Shown here in pieces: positions 38,455 through 46,401 of a stretch of 64,000 bases of DNA (the stretch's first letter is position 1; each line of letters begins with the position of its first letter). The stretch is from Chromatiales bacterium (ex Bugula neritina AB1) (lineage in GTDB: Bacteria; Pseudomonadota; Gammaproteobacteria; Granulosicoccales; Granulosicoccaceae). A program made the position numbers and the translations under genes. The notes under the pieces were generated by a model. It ran no database searches, was not told the origin of the DNA, and worked only from the letters and a program-made list of their open reading frames with translations. The DNA is taken from positions 10,270 to 74,269 of the forward strand of contig MDLA01000087.1 of the NCBI GenBank assembly GCA_001730015.1, read 5' to 3'.

Positions 38455-39366
38455 CTATGCTGTTATAGAATTTTCGTACGCGACTACACGGTTGCGCCCG
38501 GAAATTTTGGCGGTGTACAGCGCTTGATCTGCTGCCGCTACAATAGTTTGCTCTGTAGTGCCCTTGCCTGGAGTGAGTGTGGCAACGCCAATGCTGGCGG
38601 TGATTAGAGTTTCCTCTAGTTCAATTTGCGCGATCTGCTGATGCAGGCGAGTAGCAATCTGCAAGGCTTTATCTGCTGTGGTGTTGCCTAGTACCAGGAT
38701 AAACTCGTCACCACCAAAACGTGCGGCAAGGTCTCCCGGCCGTTTGGCGAAAGTCTGAATTACCCTACTGGTTTTCCTCAGGCATTCATCACCGATCAGG
38801 TGGCCGAAAGAGTCATTTATAGTTTTGAAACGATCAATATCAAGCATAATAATTGATAGAGGAGTACCTAGTCTCATGTCGCGTCGCCATTCACTACTTA
38901 GTTTTTCGTCTAGGTGACGTCTGTTCGAAAGGCCGGTGAGACTGTCGGTACGTGATAGTATTTCCAGTGTCTTGTTGGCAAGCCTGCCGCTTGTAATGTT
39001 GTGGTGTGATATCAGGTAGTGCTGATCGTCGTCGGTGTCTACTGGTTTCATGGTTACGGAAAACCACTGTTCGCCATCGGTAAACAGGCAACGGTACTCG
39101 TGCTGGAATGAGCCAACTTCCCCGCTTACTAGTGAGCGAAGCCCATTGGCGGAGATTCTGGAGAATTGGCAACCGGATTCGGTCGCTCTGTCGCACACCG
39201 CCAGATAGTTGATCTGCTCCCAGTTTTTTATACTACAGCCATGCTTAGATGCCGAGTCAACCCATGCGCGATTAACACATTTTATAGCGCCGTCCCGAGC
39301 AACAATAGCTATTTGCTCGGGGATAGCGTCAAAAGCGCTGCGATAATAACCAGAAGATATTGACAT
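38455..39366 (-). CDS. PAS-GGDEF diguanylate cyclase
   Basis: A cytosolic signalling enzyme of about 303 aa. Residues 10-130 look like a PAS sensor (AFDAIPEQIAIVARDG). The GGDEF domain follows, starting at SRTDSLTGLSNRRHLD, with the active-site motif RFGGDEF intact and the end AADQALYTAKISGRNRV. It should make cyclic di-GMP from GTP. No membrane span or phosphodiesterase domain is present. I chose ATG 39366; an upstream GTG at 39390 adds eight residues. Confidence 0.92.
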   Translation of the reverse strand: MSISSGYYRSAFDAIPEQIAIVARDGAIKCVNRAWVDSASKHGCSIKNWEQINYLAVCDRATESGCQFSRISANGLRSLVSGEVGSFQHEYRCLFTDGEQWFSVTMKPVDTDDDQHYLISHHNITSGRLANKTLEILSRTDSLTGLSNRRHLDEKLSSEWRRDMRLGTPLSIIMLDIDRFKTINDSFGHLIGDECLRKTSRVIQTFAKRPGDLAARFGGDEFILVLGNTTADKALQIATRLHQQIAQIELEETLITASIGVATLTPGKGTTEQTIVAAADQALYTAKISGRNRVVAYENSITA

Positions 39367-39575
39367 TGGTAGAAAGCACTCCGCTAGCACATATTTTCTA
39401 CTAAATAAGGTGCTGGTATTGTTCCTATACCAGGGAATATTTCATAGATCACTACCGCTGCATTGTATTACTTTGTGAATAGTAGCCAATGTTGTTCCGG
39501 GGGGCAATAGCAGCCTGTGTGTGGAGTGGGAAATCACGGAGGTTGCGCAATGTCAGATAACTCCGATAATTCATC

Positions 39576-40712
39576 TCAGGTATGAGTAAGGCCGGCCTCT
39601 AGTCGTGCGCGGGCAGCTCCGGATTTTATTGCACTTCTAGCGCGGTCAGCGGCGTCAGCCAGAGTCTTTTCAGCGCCTGTATGCCACATGATCAGTGCGC
39701 TGCCCAGTACTGCGGCATCCTGCACCGCACCGGATTCGCCTTCCAGTGCTCGAATACCGGCTTCTGCACACAGTGTAGCCAGGGCATCTATATCCCACTT
39801 CATACCGATACGCTCCGGGTGAAACGGTGCAGCCGGTGTGTTTTCCGGTATATCCTGTGCGCGGTAGTTTCGGTCCAGGCCGATTTCTTTAAGTATTACG
39901 TCGTGTTCAGTTGCTATGTCATCTTCGTGATAGCGAACAAAGTGCGCTTTGGCTTTAAACGATGGAATAATACCGCCTTCAGTGCCACGTATCAGCAGCA
40001 GGGAGTCGTGCTTTATATGGCGCCCGAGCATGGCATAGGTTTCTCTATAGGGCTTGTGAACATAGCCTGTTACCAGGTGGGTTTTCTGCACGCCTTTGAT
40101 CGGCGCCAGCATTACTTCGGTTGTGCTCAGTACCGGGCGTTTCACTATTTGCGTGCGTAGTTTGTTCAGACTATATAGGGCCGGGTTAAAAATGCTCTGA
40201 TCGGCATAGCCCCAGCCTATTGCCGGATCCGCAAGCCGTTGCGCCAGTTGCTGCATCGATTGCAGCGGATCTCCACCCAGCGCGCGCAGGATAGTGTGGT
40301 GTGTAACGCCGTTTTTAGGACCGCACAATTCCACGCCGTGCGAGTAGGCATTCACGCCGCATGCGGCCAGTACCGGCAATACAAACAATGATCCCTGCAG
40401 TGTTCGATTAAAGCCATTATAGGGATCAGCAATAACAACTGCTTCAGGGATATCTGATGTTAAATTGCTGGTGCGATCAATCAGGGCATCCTGCACACCT
40501 TTGAGCTCTTCATCCGTTTCACGTTTCATGCGCAAACCAATCAGGAACACGGCAGCTTGTACCGGATCTGCGGATCCGTCCAGCAGCGCGTGCATCACCG
40601 CTTTAGCTTCGCTATAACTTATGTTTTTACTGAGTTCAGGGCCTGTTGCGACGCGTTGAATTACGGAGCGCATCAGTTCCGCATCGGCGGTATCGAATGT
40701 GTTTGAATTCAT
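39576..40712 (-). CDS. Anthranilate phosphoribosyltransferase-like protein (TrpD2 type)
   Basis: A 378-aa member of the glycosyltransferase family 3 fold. The N-terminal helical domain has the family's SYSEAKAVMHALLDG and QAAVFLIGLRMKRET. In place of the TrpD GTGGD phosphoribosyl loop it has ADPYNGFNRT, as in TrpD2/YbiB-like proteins that bind nucleic acid rather than make tryptophan. It lies 50 bp downstream of the Rieske gene on the same strand. No other trp gene is nearby, so a role in tryptophan synthesis is unlikely. Confidence 0.75.
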   Translation of the reverse strand: MNSNTFDTADAELMRSVIQRVATGPELSKNISYSEAKAVMHALLDGSADPVQAAVFLIGLRMKRETDEELKGVQDALIDRTSNLTSDIPEAVVIADPYNGFNRTLQGSLFVLPVLAACGVNAYSHGVELCGPKNGVTHHTILRALGGDPLQSMQQLAQRLADPAIGWGYADQSIFNPALYSLNKLRTQIVKRPVLSTTEVMLAPIKGVQKTHLVTGYVHKPYRETYAMLGRHIKHDSLLLIRGTEGGIIPSFKAKAHFVRYHEDDIATEHDVILKEIGLDRNYRAQDIPENTPAAPFHPERIGMKWDIDALATLCAEAGIRALEGESGAVQDAAVLGSALIMWHTGAEKTLADAADRARSAIKSGAARARLEAGLTHT

Positions 40713-40762
40713 GGGAATCAGTAGTCGCCGGGGTGTTTGGTTACAGGGTTGAAATATAGCGT

Positions 40763-41092
40763 TTACAGACTCTGGTCTGTAGGATTCAGGTGTATAAAAA
40801 TGGTGTCGTTCTCGATGGTGACCGGGTAGATCACCAGATCATCTTCTGCCGGGTCATCCAGAACTTTGCCGGTGGTCAGATCAAATCGACTGCCGTGCAG
40901 CGGGCATTTGATCAGGGTGCCATTCAGATTACCGTCGCACAGTCTTGCGTCTTCATGGGTGCACATTTCATCGGCGACATAGACGCCGCTGTCGGTGTGT
41001 GCCACCACGACGTTTCTATCGGCCAGCGATACGCAGCGCATGTCGCGTATCGGGATGTCGCTAAGGTGACAAACGCGGTGTTTGGTTTGCAT
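40763..41092 (-). CDS. Rieske [2Fe-2S] ferredoxin-like protein
   Basis: A 109-aa soluble Rieske protein. The cluster ligands are in CTHEDARLCDG (Cys44, His46) and CPLHGSRFD (Cys63, His66), with the typical spacing. It resembles Rieske ferredoxins of oxygenase systems or NirD-like subunits. The TrpD2-like gene follows. It could supply electrons to the 2OG- or P450-type oxygenases of this window, but none is directly adjacent. Confidence 0.88.
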   Translation of the reverse strand: MQTKHRVCHLSDIPIRDMRCVSLADRNVVVAHTDSGVYVADEMCTHEDARLCDGNLNGTLIKCPLHGSRFDLTTGKVLDDPAEDDLVIYPVTIENDTIFIHLNPTDQSL

Positions 41093-41266
41093 GGTAATAT
41101 CGATTCGCGGTTGAGGTAACGGGCGGTTGCGCCATTATATAACGCGTTAACACGGCAACGTTAAGGAATCACCGTTATTTCCCTCGAAAATTGCCGCAGT
41201 GGTATATACCGGGTTTTAATGCCAGTGGTAATTGCCGAACTAATTTCTCTGTGCCGGAACAAGTAA

Positions 41267-41719
41267 ATGACCGAATCAATCAGTGAAGACGACATGCTGC
41301 TTGCCAGCGGCATTGCCGCGTTTGAGGCCAAAGAGTTCAGGCGCGCCTGGCAATTGCTGCAGCCGTTGTCTGACCGGAGCAGTGCCGATGCTCAATACCG
41401 TTGCGCTATTATGCTGCAAAATGGCCTTGGTGTTGTAGCCGACGCAGAAGCAGCGGCGGCGCTGATGTCGGCGGCCGCTGTTCAGGGTTCTGGTCTGGCG
41501 CAGCATTCTCTGGGCATAATGAACCTGTTTGGTGAAGGGGTGGCGCAGAATACTCCAGAGGCAATCCGCTTACTTGAGCTTGCCGGAGAGAGCGGGCTTG
41601 CCGGAGCGTGGTCCACGCTGGGGATGATATACAACGAGGGTCAGGGTATAGAGCCGGATAAAGCACTCGCCAGAAAGTACTACACCAAAGCGGGCTTTGA
41701 TCCCGATGAGTTTGTTTGA
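41267..41719 (+). CDS. Sel1-like repeat protein
   Basis: A small (150 aa) cytosolic protein of about three Sel1 helical repeats: ADAQYRCAIMLQNGLGVVAD, AQHSLGIMNLFGEGVAQN and AWSTLGMIYNEGQGIEPD. Such repeats mediate protein-protein contacts. No enzymatic motif is seen. It is divergent from the Rieske gene and lies between two - strand blocks. Confidence 0.88.
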   Translation: MTESISEDDMLLASGIAAFEAKEFRRAWQLLQPLSDRSSADAQYRCAIMLQNGLGVVADAEAAAALMSAAAVQGSGLAQHSLGIMNLFGEGVAQNTPEAIRLLELAGESGLAGAWSTLGMIYNEGQGIEPDKALARKYYTKAGFDPDEFV

Positions 41720-42021
41720 ATCTTCTGTTTTTCAATGCGTTTTTGTGGCTGTGCAGGGTGCTTGTGTCGTGTTACTGGAACAGGAGTTCGCGCGTTACTA
41801 CAAGGGCATTTGAGCACGAGCGACATCCGTCAGGCGCCTGTCTGAGAATGAGAGTCGTCGCGAGGATGTGAGGTTTTGAGTCAGATATTGCGATCGATTG
41901 AGGCGAATAGTTATTCATATTCAACAAAATCGATCGTAATAGCTGGCCAAAGGATCGCGTCCGCAGTAGATCATTCATTCTTGGAGAGGCTCCTCTGCCG
42001 CCGCAGATGTACTCGGTTTAG
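41720..42021. other. Gene-free gap between Sel1 and Cas6-like genes
   Basis: About 300 bases between two convergent genes. Short open frames here lack motifs or ribosome sites. I see no strong hairpin and no repeats suggestive of a CRISPR array. Confidence 0.4.
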
Positions 42022-42714
42022 TCACACGGCGCCGGTGTCTTTGTGCGGTATAAGTATGCCGCAGCCCATGGATCGCAATTCGCCGAGACCGGTGTCCTGA
42101 AGTACCAGTGATAGATTCGGTGGTACCTCTGCCAGAAGAACGCTGCGCGTCGTTACCGGGCCATCGGGTGATTTAATCTGATTGACCCGGCCGCACAGCA
42201 GCTTGGTCGGTTTGTAACCCAGTGCGGCACAGGCGTTAACAATAGCGCTGGTGAAGTGCGCTTCGTTATCTGTTGCTGAAGCTGATGTGTCGAAGACGGT
42301 GTAACGTGAATAAAGTGTAGAGCTTGCGAAGATTGGTCGGAGTTTACCAGAGACTATAGTAAGCGGGTGTCCGGCTATCGTGTGTCTGGTTTCGCGCAGG
42401 CTGGTAATCAAATCAGCGGCAGTGTTTTTATTTACACGTATTTTCAGGCGTGTCCGGCGTGACAGCATCAGCGCCTCGTTGCTGTTTGCCGATGGGCGTT
42501 CCCAGCCGTTCTGCGAGCCGGCGAGGTGAATCGGGTGTACCGCCAGATCCGTACGGGCAATTGATAATCTATTACTAAGAAAGTTTATCAGTGCTGCCGA
42601 TAAATCTGCAGCGTGATCAACCGGTAGCTGCTTACACTCTATAGAAAACACCACATCGGTCATTGCAGCAGCTGGAGCGGCTGTACTGCCTTCATTTTCC
42701 TGCCACAGGGTCAT
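42022..42714 (-). CDS. Orphan Cas6/Cmx6-like RAMP protein
   Basis: A 230-aa protein resembling the Cas6/Cmx6 group (type I-MYXAN) of CRISPR RNA-processing RAMPs. It starts MTDVVFSIECKQLPVDHAADL (counting from the second Met) and has the middle segment LSRRTRLKIRV and ASSTLYSRYTVF. It ends with a glycine-rich RAMP loop, GLGELRSMGCG, near residue 212. There is no cas gene or CRISPR repeat in the window. It is the last gene of a tight four-gene - strand operon that diverges from dsrA, so its present role may be RNA processing unrelated to CRISPR. The start could be 42714 or 42663. Confidence 0.72.
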   Translation of the reverse strand: MTLWQENEGSTAAPAAAMTDVVFSIECKQLPVDHAADLSAALINFLSNRLSIARTDLAVHPIHLAGSQNGWERPSANSNEALMLSRRTRLKIRVNKNTAADLITSLRETRHTIAGHPLTIVSGKLRPIFASSTLYSRYTVFDTSASATDNEAHFTSAIVNACAALGYKPTKLLCGRVNQIKSPDGPVTTRSVLLAEVPPNLSLVLQDTGLGELRSMGCGILIPHKDTGAV

Positions 42715-42763
42715 CGCTTATAGCTTCTGTGCACAATAAATTTTCTATAGCTTTGGCTGCTCA

Positions 42764-43477
42764 CTACGCCGGCAGCTCATTCGTTAGGGCCTGCCGATCA
42801 AACCACCAGTCGTCCTGTACCATAACGTCCACCACGTTGCGCAGCCGAATCAGAAATTTGTCCGGTACATCGAGCTCCAGCCGTTCAACCCATAGTTCAA
42901 ACATCTGCTGGTTATCTATATTGCTGTGGCGTCGCGCAACTCTGGCGAGCATGGCGCCGGTAAACAGCCGGAGTTTTTCGTGTTCATTGCCTTCAGCGCG
43001 GATATCCACAACGTAGTGCGCTGCTGCAGCGGCAACTGCAGCGCCATCGGAGTTGTCGGGTGTTTCGTCAATTATATGATCAAGAATGGCAACTGTTAGA
43101 TTGGGATCGACCGGATAGGTAACTGCCAGCCACGCAGCCTGACCGATAGCGGCGATGGAATCGTCGCGCTCACAGAGGTAGATATACTGGCATGCCAGCG
43201 CGGCAAGTTCGAACTGCATGTGTTCGATACACGGTTGAATTGTCTGACGTGCGCGCTCGTAGGCCTGTGTTTTCAGGTCGAGGTCAAGTTCAAGGGCGGC
43301 GATGTCCAGGTGCAGTTTGATTAGTTCAACTGCGCCGAGCGGATGTATGCCGCTGTCGTTGAAATGCAGTTGGTCCAGCAGTGCTTCCAGTTGCGATTGC
43401 CGGTCTGCAACTGGTGTGGTGTCGAGGCGCTGCTGCTGCTCGCGTGAGAGCTTGAGGTTGTCTGGATCGGTTGCCAT
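42764..43477 (-). CDS. Conserved-looking helical protein of unknown function in the dsr-divergent operon
   Basis: I do not recognise this 237-aa protein. It has no signal peptide or membrane span. It is acidic and largely alpha-helical, with repeated Ala/Leu-rich segments (IKLHLDIAALELDLDLKTQ, FELAALACQYIYLCERDD) that suggest a TPR-like or helical-repeat fold. The end (WVERLELDVPDKFLIRLRNV) is less regular. It starts 2 bp after the stop of the 63-aa gene and is followed after 49 bp by the Cas6-like gene, so it is part of the same operon. Confidence 0.75.
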   Translation of the reverse strand: MATDPDNLKLSREQQQRLDTTPVADRQSQLEALLDQLHFNDSGIHPLGAVELIKLHLDIAALELDLDLKTQAYERARQTIQPCIEHMQFELAALACQYIYLCERDDSIAAIGQAAWLAVTYPVDPNLTVAILDHIIDETPDNSDGAAVAAAAAHYVVDIRAEGNEHEKLRLFTGAMLARVARRHSNIDNQQMFELWVERLELDVPDKFLIRLRNVVDVMVQDDWWFDRQALTNELPA

Positions 43478-43479
43478 TT

Positions 43480-43671
43480 TCAGGATTCACTGGCGCTGCT
43501 GAACGCTGCTTCGAGTACCATTTCCCAGTTATCAGGGGTGTCAGGGTAGGGTGGTTTGAGATCCATGCGAAAAAACATTTCGCTGCGGGATCGCTGCTTC
43601 ACAATAGCAACCAGCTCGGCAAATGTGCTGACTTCCCGATGCTGCAGCAGCAGTTCGCTAACGTGTAACAT
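43480..43671 (-). CDS. 63-aa protein of unknown function overlapping the dioxygenase gene
   Basis: A short acidic protein with no cysteines. It has a helical start (HVSELLLQHREVSTFAELVAIV) and a proline-bearing second half (RMDLKPPYPDTPDNWEM). Its first 14 bases overlap the end of the dioxygenase gene, and the following gene begins 2 bp after its stop, so it is placed as a real, coupled gene. I cannot assign a family. Confidence 0.65.
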   Translation of the reverse strand: MLHVSELLLQHREVSTFAELVAIVKQRSRSEMFFRMDLKPPYPDTPDNWEMVLEAAFSSASES

Positions 43672-44764
43672 GGTTCGTTGCCCTGGTAATTTCTGCTTCG
43701 GATGCCGTTATGTTACCCGCGTCTGCTGTCACAGAAAATGCCTGCGGATTTAATTGTGCCAGCTGATGGTAGCGGCCGCGAAGCATCTGCCGCCCGCTGC
43801 TGCTGCTGCTGTTTTCAATGCGGCTTTGATCGAGGTTTACATGACCGCGTGTGCTGCCGTATCGAGTGTTGTTGCTGTTGCTATTTTCGCGGGACTTCGG
43901 CGGGTCGGTGAAAGCACGGCGTGCATGCAGAATATTGCGCGTCACAATGCCCTGAAAACGAGTGAGCCTGATGCAGTGATGGCAGTCGGCTGATAGATCT
44001 ATACACTCTTTTGCCGTTGCAGCGGCCTGGCGCGTGGCCTCGTCTCGCCACTCGATATGTCTGCTGCGGGTGGTGAAATTGGTGCCGAGCGTACCGTCGT
44101 CGTGGGTAAAAAACAAAGGGGCGGTCCGATCCGGCCGATGGTGGCCCAGTTTGTCGCTGTTGCCGGGCAGGGTCATCGCCTGCGGGTGCCACAACAATGC
44201 GACTATCCCGGGGTTTAAGTCGTACAGGCGTATCAGCAAGAGGCCGGTGTCCATTAACATTAACTCACCACCACTCTGCGCCGGTTGCACGCAATGCAGG
44301 GTAAAGCAGCGAACCGATTGCTCGCGCGTATTGTAGTAGCCGTCGGTGTGCCAGTTCATTGCTCGGGAGGTATAAGGAATGAACCGGCCTTGTTCCGTCC
44401 CTTCGAGGTCTTGCAGCACTGAAAGGGCATTAGCGTCGGTTATAACTCCGTTGTCTGTGACTGTCAGCCCGAGGCAATGATTTAATCTGTTGATACTGTC
44501 ACTCAGGTTATCGGGTGTGTCTGTCCATTGGTAGTGGCAAAAGCCGTAATCCCTCACCGTGTTGCACAGGGTAGCCAGTGCGTGGCGGTCTTCTGATGTA
44601 TTGATCGCCGGTGTTAGCCGGATTCCATGCTGCAACGGCGCAGGGCGGACTTGCTCCAGAGTGAGTCTGTGATCACGCCAGTGGTGATACTCTGTAGAAC
44701 TGCCATCATAGCGTGGCGGTATGGCGTGGGTAGCGGCATGGTTTTGTGTATTGTTTGCCGTCAT
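43658..44764 (-). CDS. TauD/TfdA-like Fe(II)/2-oxoglutarate dioxygenase with low-complexity insertion
   Basis: A 368-aa non-haem iron dioxygenase. The iron-binding facial triad is visible as NWHTDGYYN (His and Asp, near residue 139) and the distal His in NILHARRAF near residue 284. In relatives, the 2-oxoglutarate-binding Arg follows soon after; here about 38 residues rich in Ser and Asn (positions about 293-330) intervene before RQMLRGRYHQL. It heads the four-gene operon divergent from dsrA. The target is unknown; a sulfonate or a protein/RNA substrate are both conceivable. Confidence 0.82.
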   Translation of the reverse strand: MTANNTQNHAATHAIPPRYDGSSTEYHHWRDHRLTLEQVRPAPLQHGIRLTPAINTSEDRHALATLCNTVRDYGFCHYQWTDTPDNLSDSINRLNHCLGLTVTDNGVITDANALSVLQDLEGTEQGRFIPYTSRAMNWHTDGYYNTREQSVRCFTLHCVQPAQSGGELMLMDTGLLLIRLYDLNPGIVALLWHPQAMTLPGNSDKLGHHRPDRTAPLFFTHDDGTLGTNFTTRSRHIEWRDEATRQAAATAKECIDLSADCHHCIRLTRFQGIVTRNILHARRAFTDPPKSRENSNSNNTRYGSTRGHVNLDQSRIENSSSSSGRQMLRGRYHQLAQLNPQAFSVTADAGNITASEAEITRATNHVTR

Positions 44765-45075
44765 GGGAGACCGGTTGAGCTATTTAATGAGGCGATAACC
44801 GCGCGTTTGCCAGTGGTAACATTGCAGTATAGCGATGAATTCAGTTTGCGAGGGTACAGGCAAAGTCAACGGATGTCGCGGGTTTGCCGCTGCAAAAACC
44901 GCATGTATTCCTTAGGGTATACACTGACCGCAGAGCTTGTGCACAAAGAGTTATTGGCGCTGACCCGACCACTATCTACAATAAGGCTGTGTGGAGTTTG
45001 TCCGCAATTTTGTTGTGTGTGTACCGCGGGTCTCAACAGTAATTGTATTCGTGTATGCACTGGAGGCATTGAAAA
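44765..45075. promoter_or_regulatory. Divergent promoter region between the dioxygenase operon and dsrA
   Basis: About 310 bases that must hold the promoters of both operons. I could not find a convincing NarL heptamer pair or FNR site by eye. A GGAGG ribosome site for dsrA lies at 45062-45066. No other gene is seen. Confidence 0.5.
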
Positions 45076-46401
45076 ATGAAAGACACTGATTCTGATACCA
45101 GCGGGGACGATAGCCCGGAAAACGGCAAGTCGCATGTGACGCCAATGCTGGACCACCTGGAGTCCGGGCCGTGGCCAAGTTTTGTCTCGGGTATTAAGCG
45201 CTTGCGTGATGACCACCCTAGCGACCGCGTCAACGGCATGGCCAATGATCTGCTGGGCCAGCTGGAGCATTCCTACCAGACCCGCAAGGGCTACTGGAAG
45301 GGCGGTACGGTCAGTGTCTATGGTTACGGCGGCGGCATTATTCCGCGGTTTTCAGAAGTGGGCGATATGTTCCCGAAATCGCGCGAGTTCCACACGCTGA
45401 GGGTGCAGCCTCCGGCAGGTAATCATTACTCCACCGATATTCTGCGAAATCTGGCAGACAGCTGGGAAAAGCACGGTTCCGGGCTGGTAACGTTTCACGG
45501 GCAAACTGGCAATATCATGTTCATTGGTGCCACCACTGATAACACCCAGCACTTTTTTGATGAGATCAACGACTACGGCTTTGACCTCGGAGGTGCTGGC
45601 CCCTGCGTACGCACGGCGATGTCCTGTGTCGGCAGCGCTCGTTGTGAGATGTCATGCGCCAACGAGCACAAGGTTCACCGAAGTCTGGTGAATAACTTCA
45701 CCGATGATATCCATCGACCAGCGCTGCCCTATAAATTTAAATTCAAGGTGTCCGGCTGCCCCAACGATTGCATGAATTCCATCGAACGGGCCGATTTTGC
45801 CGTTATTGGCACCTGGCGCGATGACATGAAAGTTGATCAGCAGGCATTTAAAGATTACGTAGGCCGCAAAGGCCGCCAGCACACTATAGACAATATTATT
45901 ACGCGCTGCCCGACCAACGCGCTGTCACTGAAAGACGATGATTCAGTAGAAGTTGATAACCGCAATTGCGTGCGCTGCATGCATTGCCTGAATGTAGTGC
46001 CTTCGGCGTTTTCGCCAGGTGATGACAAAGGCATTAGTATATTGATCGGTGGAAAACGCACACTGAAAATCGGTGATCTGTTCGGAACCGTGATCGTACC
46101 GTTCATGCGGCTGGAAACAGAAGAAGATTACGAACGCCTGGTCGAAATTGCCGAAGAGACCATAGATTTCTTCGCCGAAAATGCGCTGGAGCACGAGCGC
46201 ACCGGTGAAATGATCGAGCGCATTGGTCTGGTGAATTTTCTCGAAGGTATCGGCGTGGATGTCGACCCCAACATGATTGCCCACCCGCGTGAAAGCTCTT
46301 ACGTGCGAATGGATGCCTGGGATGATGAAGCCGCCAAGTGGTTCGAGAGGCGTGCAAGTGGCGACACCTCTGTGCAGGCGCAGGACAGGAGTGCCGTCTA
46401 A
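45076..46401 (+). CDS. dsrA: Reverse dissimilatory sulfite reductase subunit alpha
   Basis: Catalytic subunit (441 aa) of the cytosolic DsrAB complex, which here probably oxidises sulfur carried by DsrC to sulfite. The sirohaem-[4Fe-4S] cysteines appear in CVRTAMSCVGSARCEMSC near residue 177 and in SGCPNDCMN near residue 228. A ferredoxin-type cluster motif CVRCMHC is inserted near residue 298, as in all DsrA. Length and motif spacing are normal. It opens the dsr operon, with GGAGG nine bases before its ATG, and overlaps dsrB by one base (TAATG). Confidence 0.97.
   Translation: MKDTDSDTSGDDSPENGKSHVTPMLDHLESGPWPSFVSGIKRLRDDHPSDRVNGMANDLLGQLEHSYQTRKGYWKGGTVSVYGYGGGIIPRFSEVGDMFPKSREFHTLRVQPPAGNHYSTDILRNLADSWEKHGSGLVTFHGQTGNIMFIGATTDNTQHFFDEINDYGFDLGGAGPCVRTAMSCVGSARCEMSCANEHKVHRSLVNNFTDDIHRPALPYKFKFKVSGCPNDCMNSIERADFAVIGTWRDDMKVDQQAFKDYVGRKGRQHTIDNIITRCPTNALSLKDDDSVEVDNRNCVRCMHCLNVVPSAFSPGDDKGISILIGGKRTLKIGDLFGTVIVPFMRLETEEDYERLVEIAEETIDFFAENALEHERTGEMIERIGLVNFLEGIGVDVDPNMIAHPRESSYVRMDAWDDEAAKWFERRASGDTSVQAQDRSAV

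Noticed and set aside
39681-40160. 159-residue open frame on the + strand
   Set aside because: Lies wholly inside the TrpD2-like gene in antisense, is Cys/Phe-rich and lacks any family motif.
44900-44930. NarL-type heptamer pair near CCTTAGGGTATA
   Set aside because: It does not match the TACYYMT consensus closely enough to claim a site.
41720-45075. A CRISPR array to go with the Cas6-like gene
   Set aside because: I searched the gaps by eye and found no regular repeat-spacer pattern here or elsewhere in the window.
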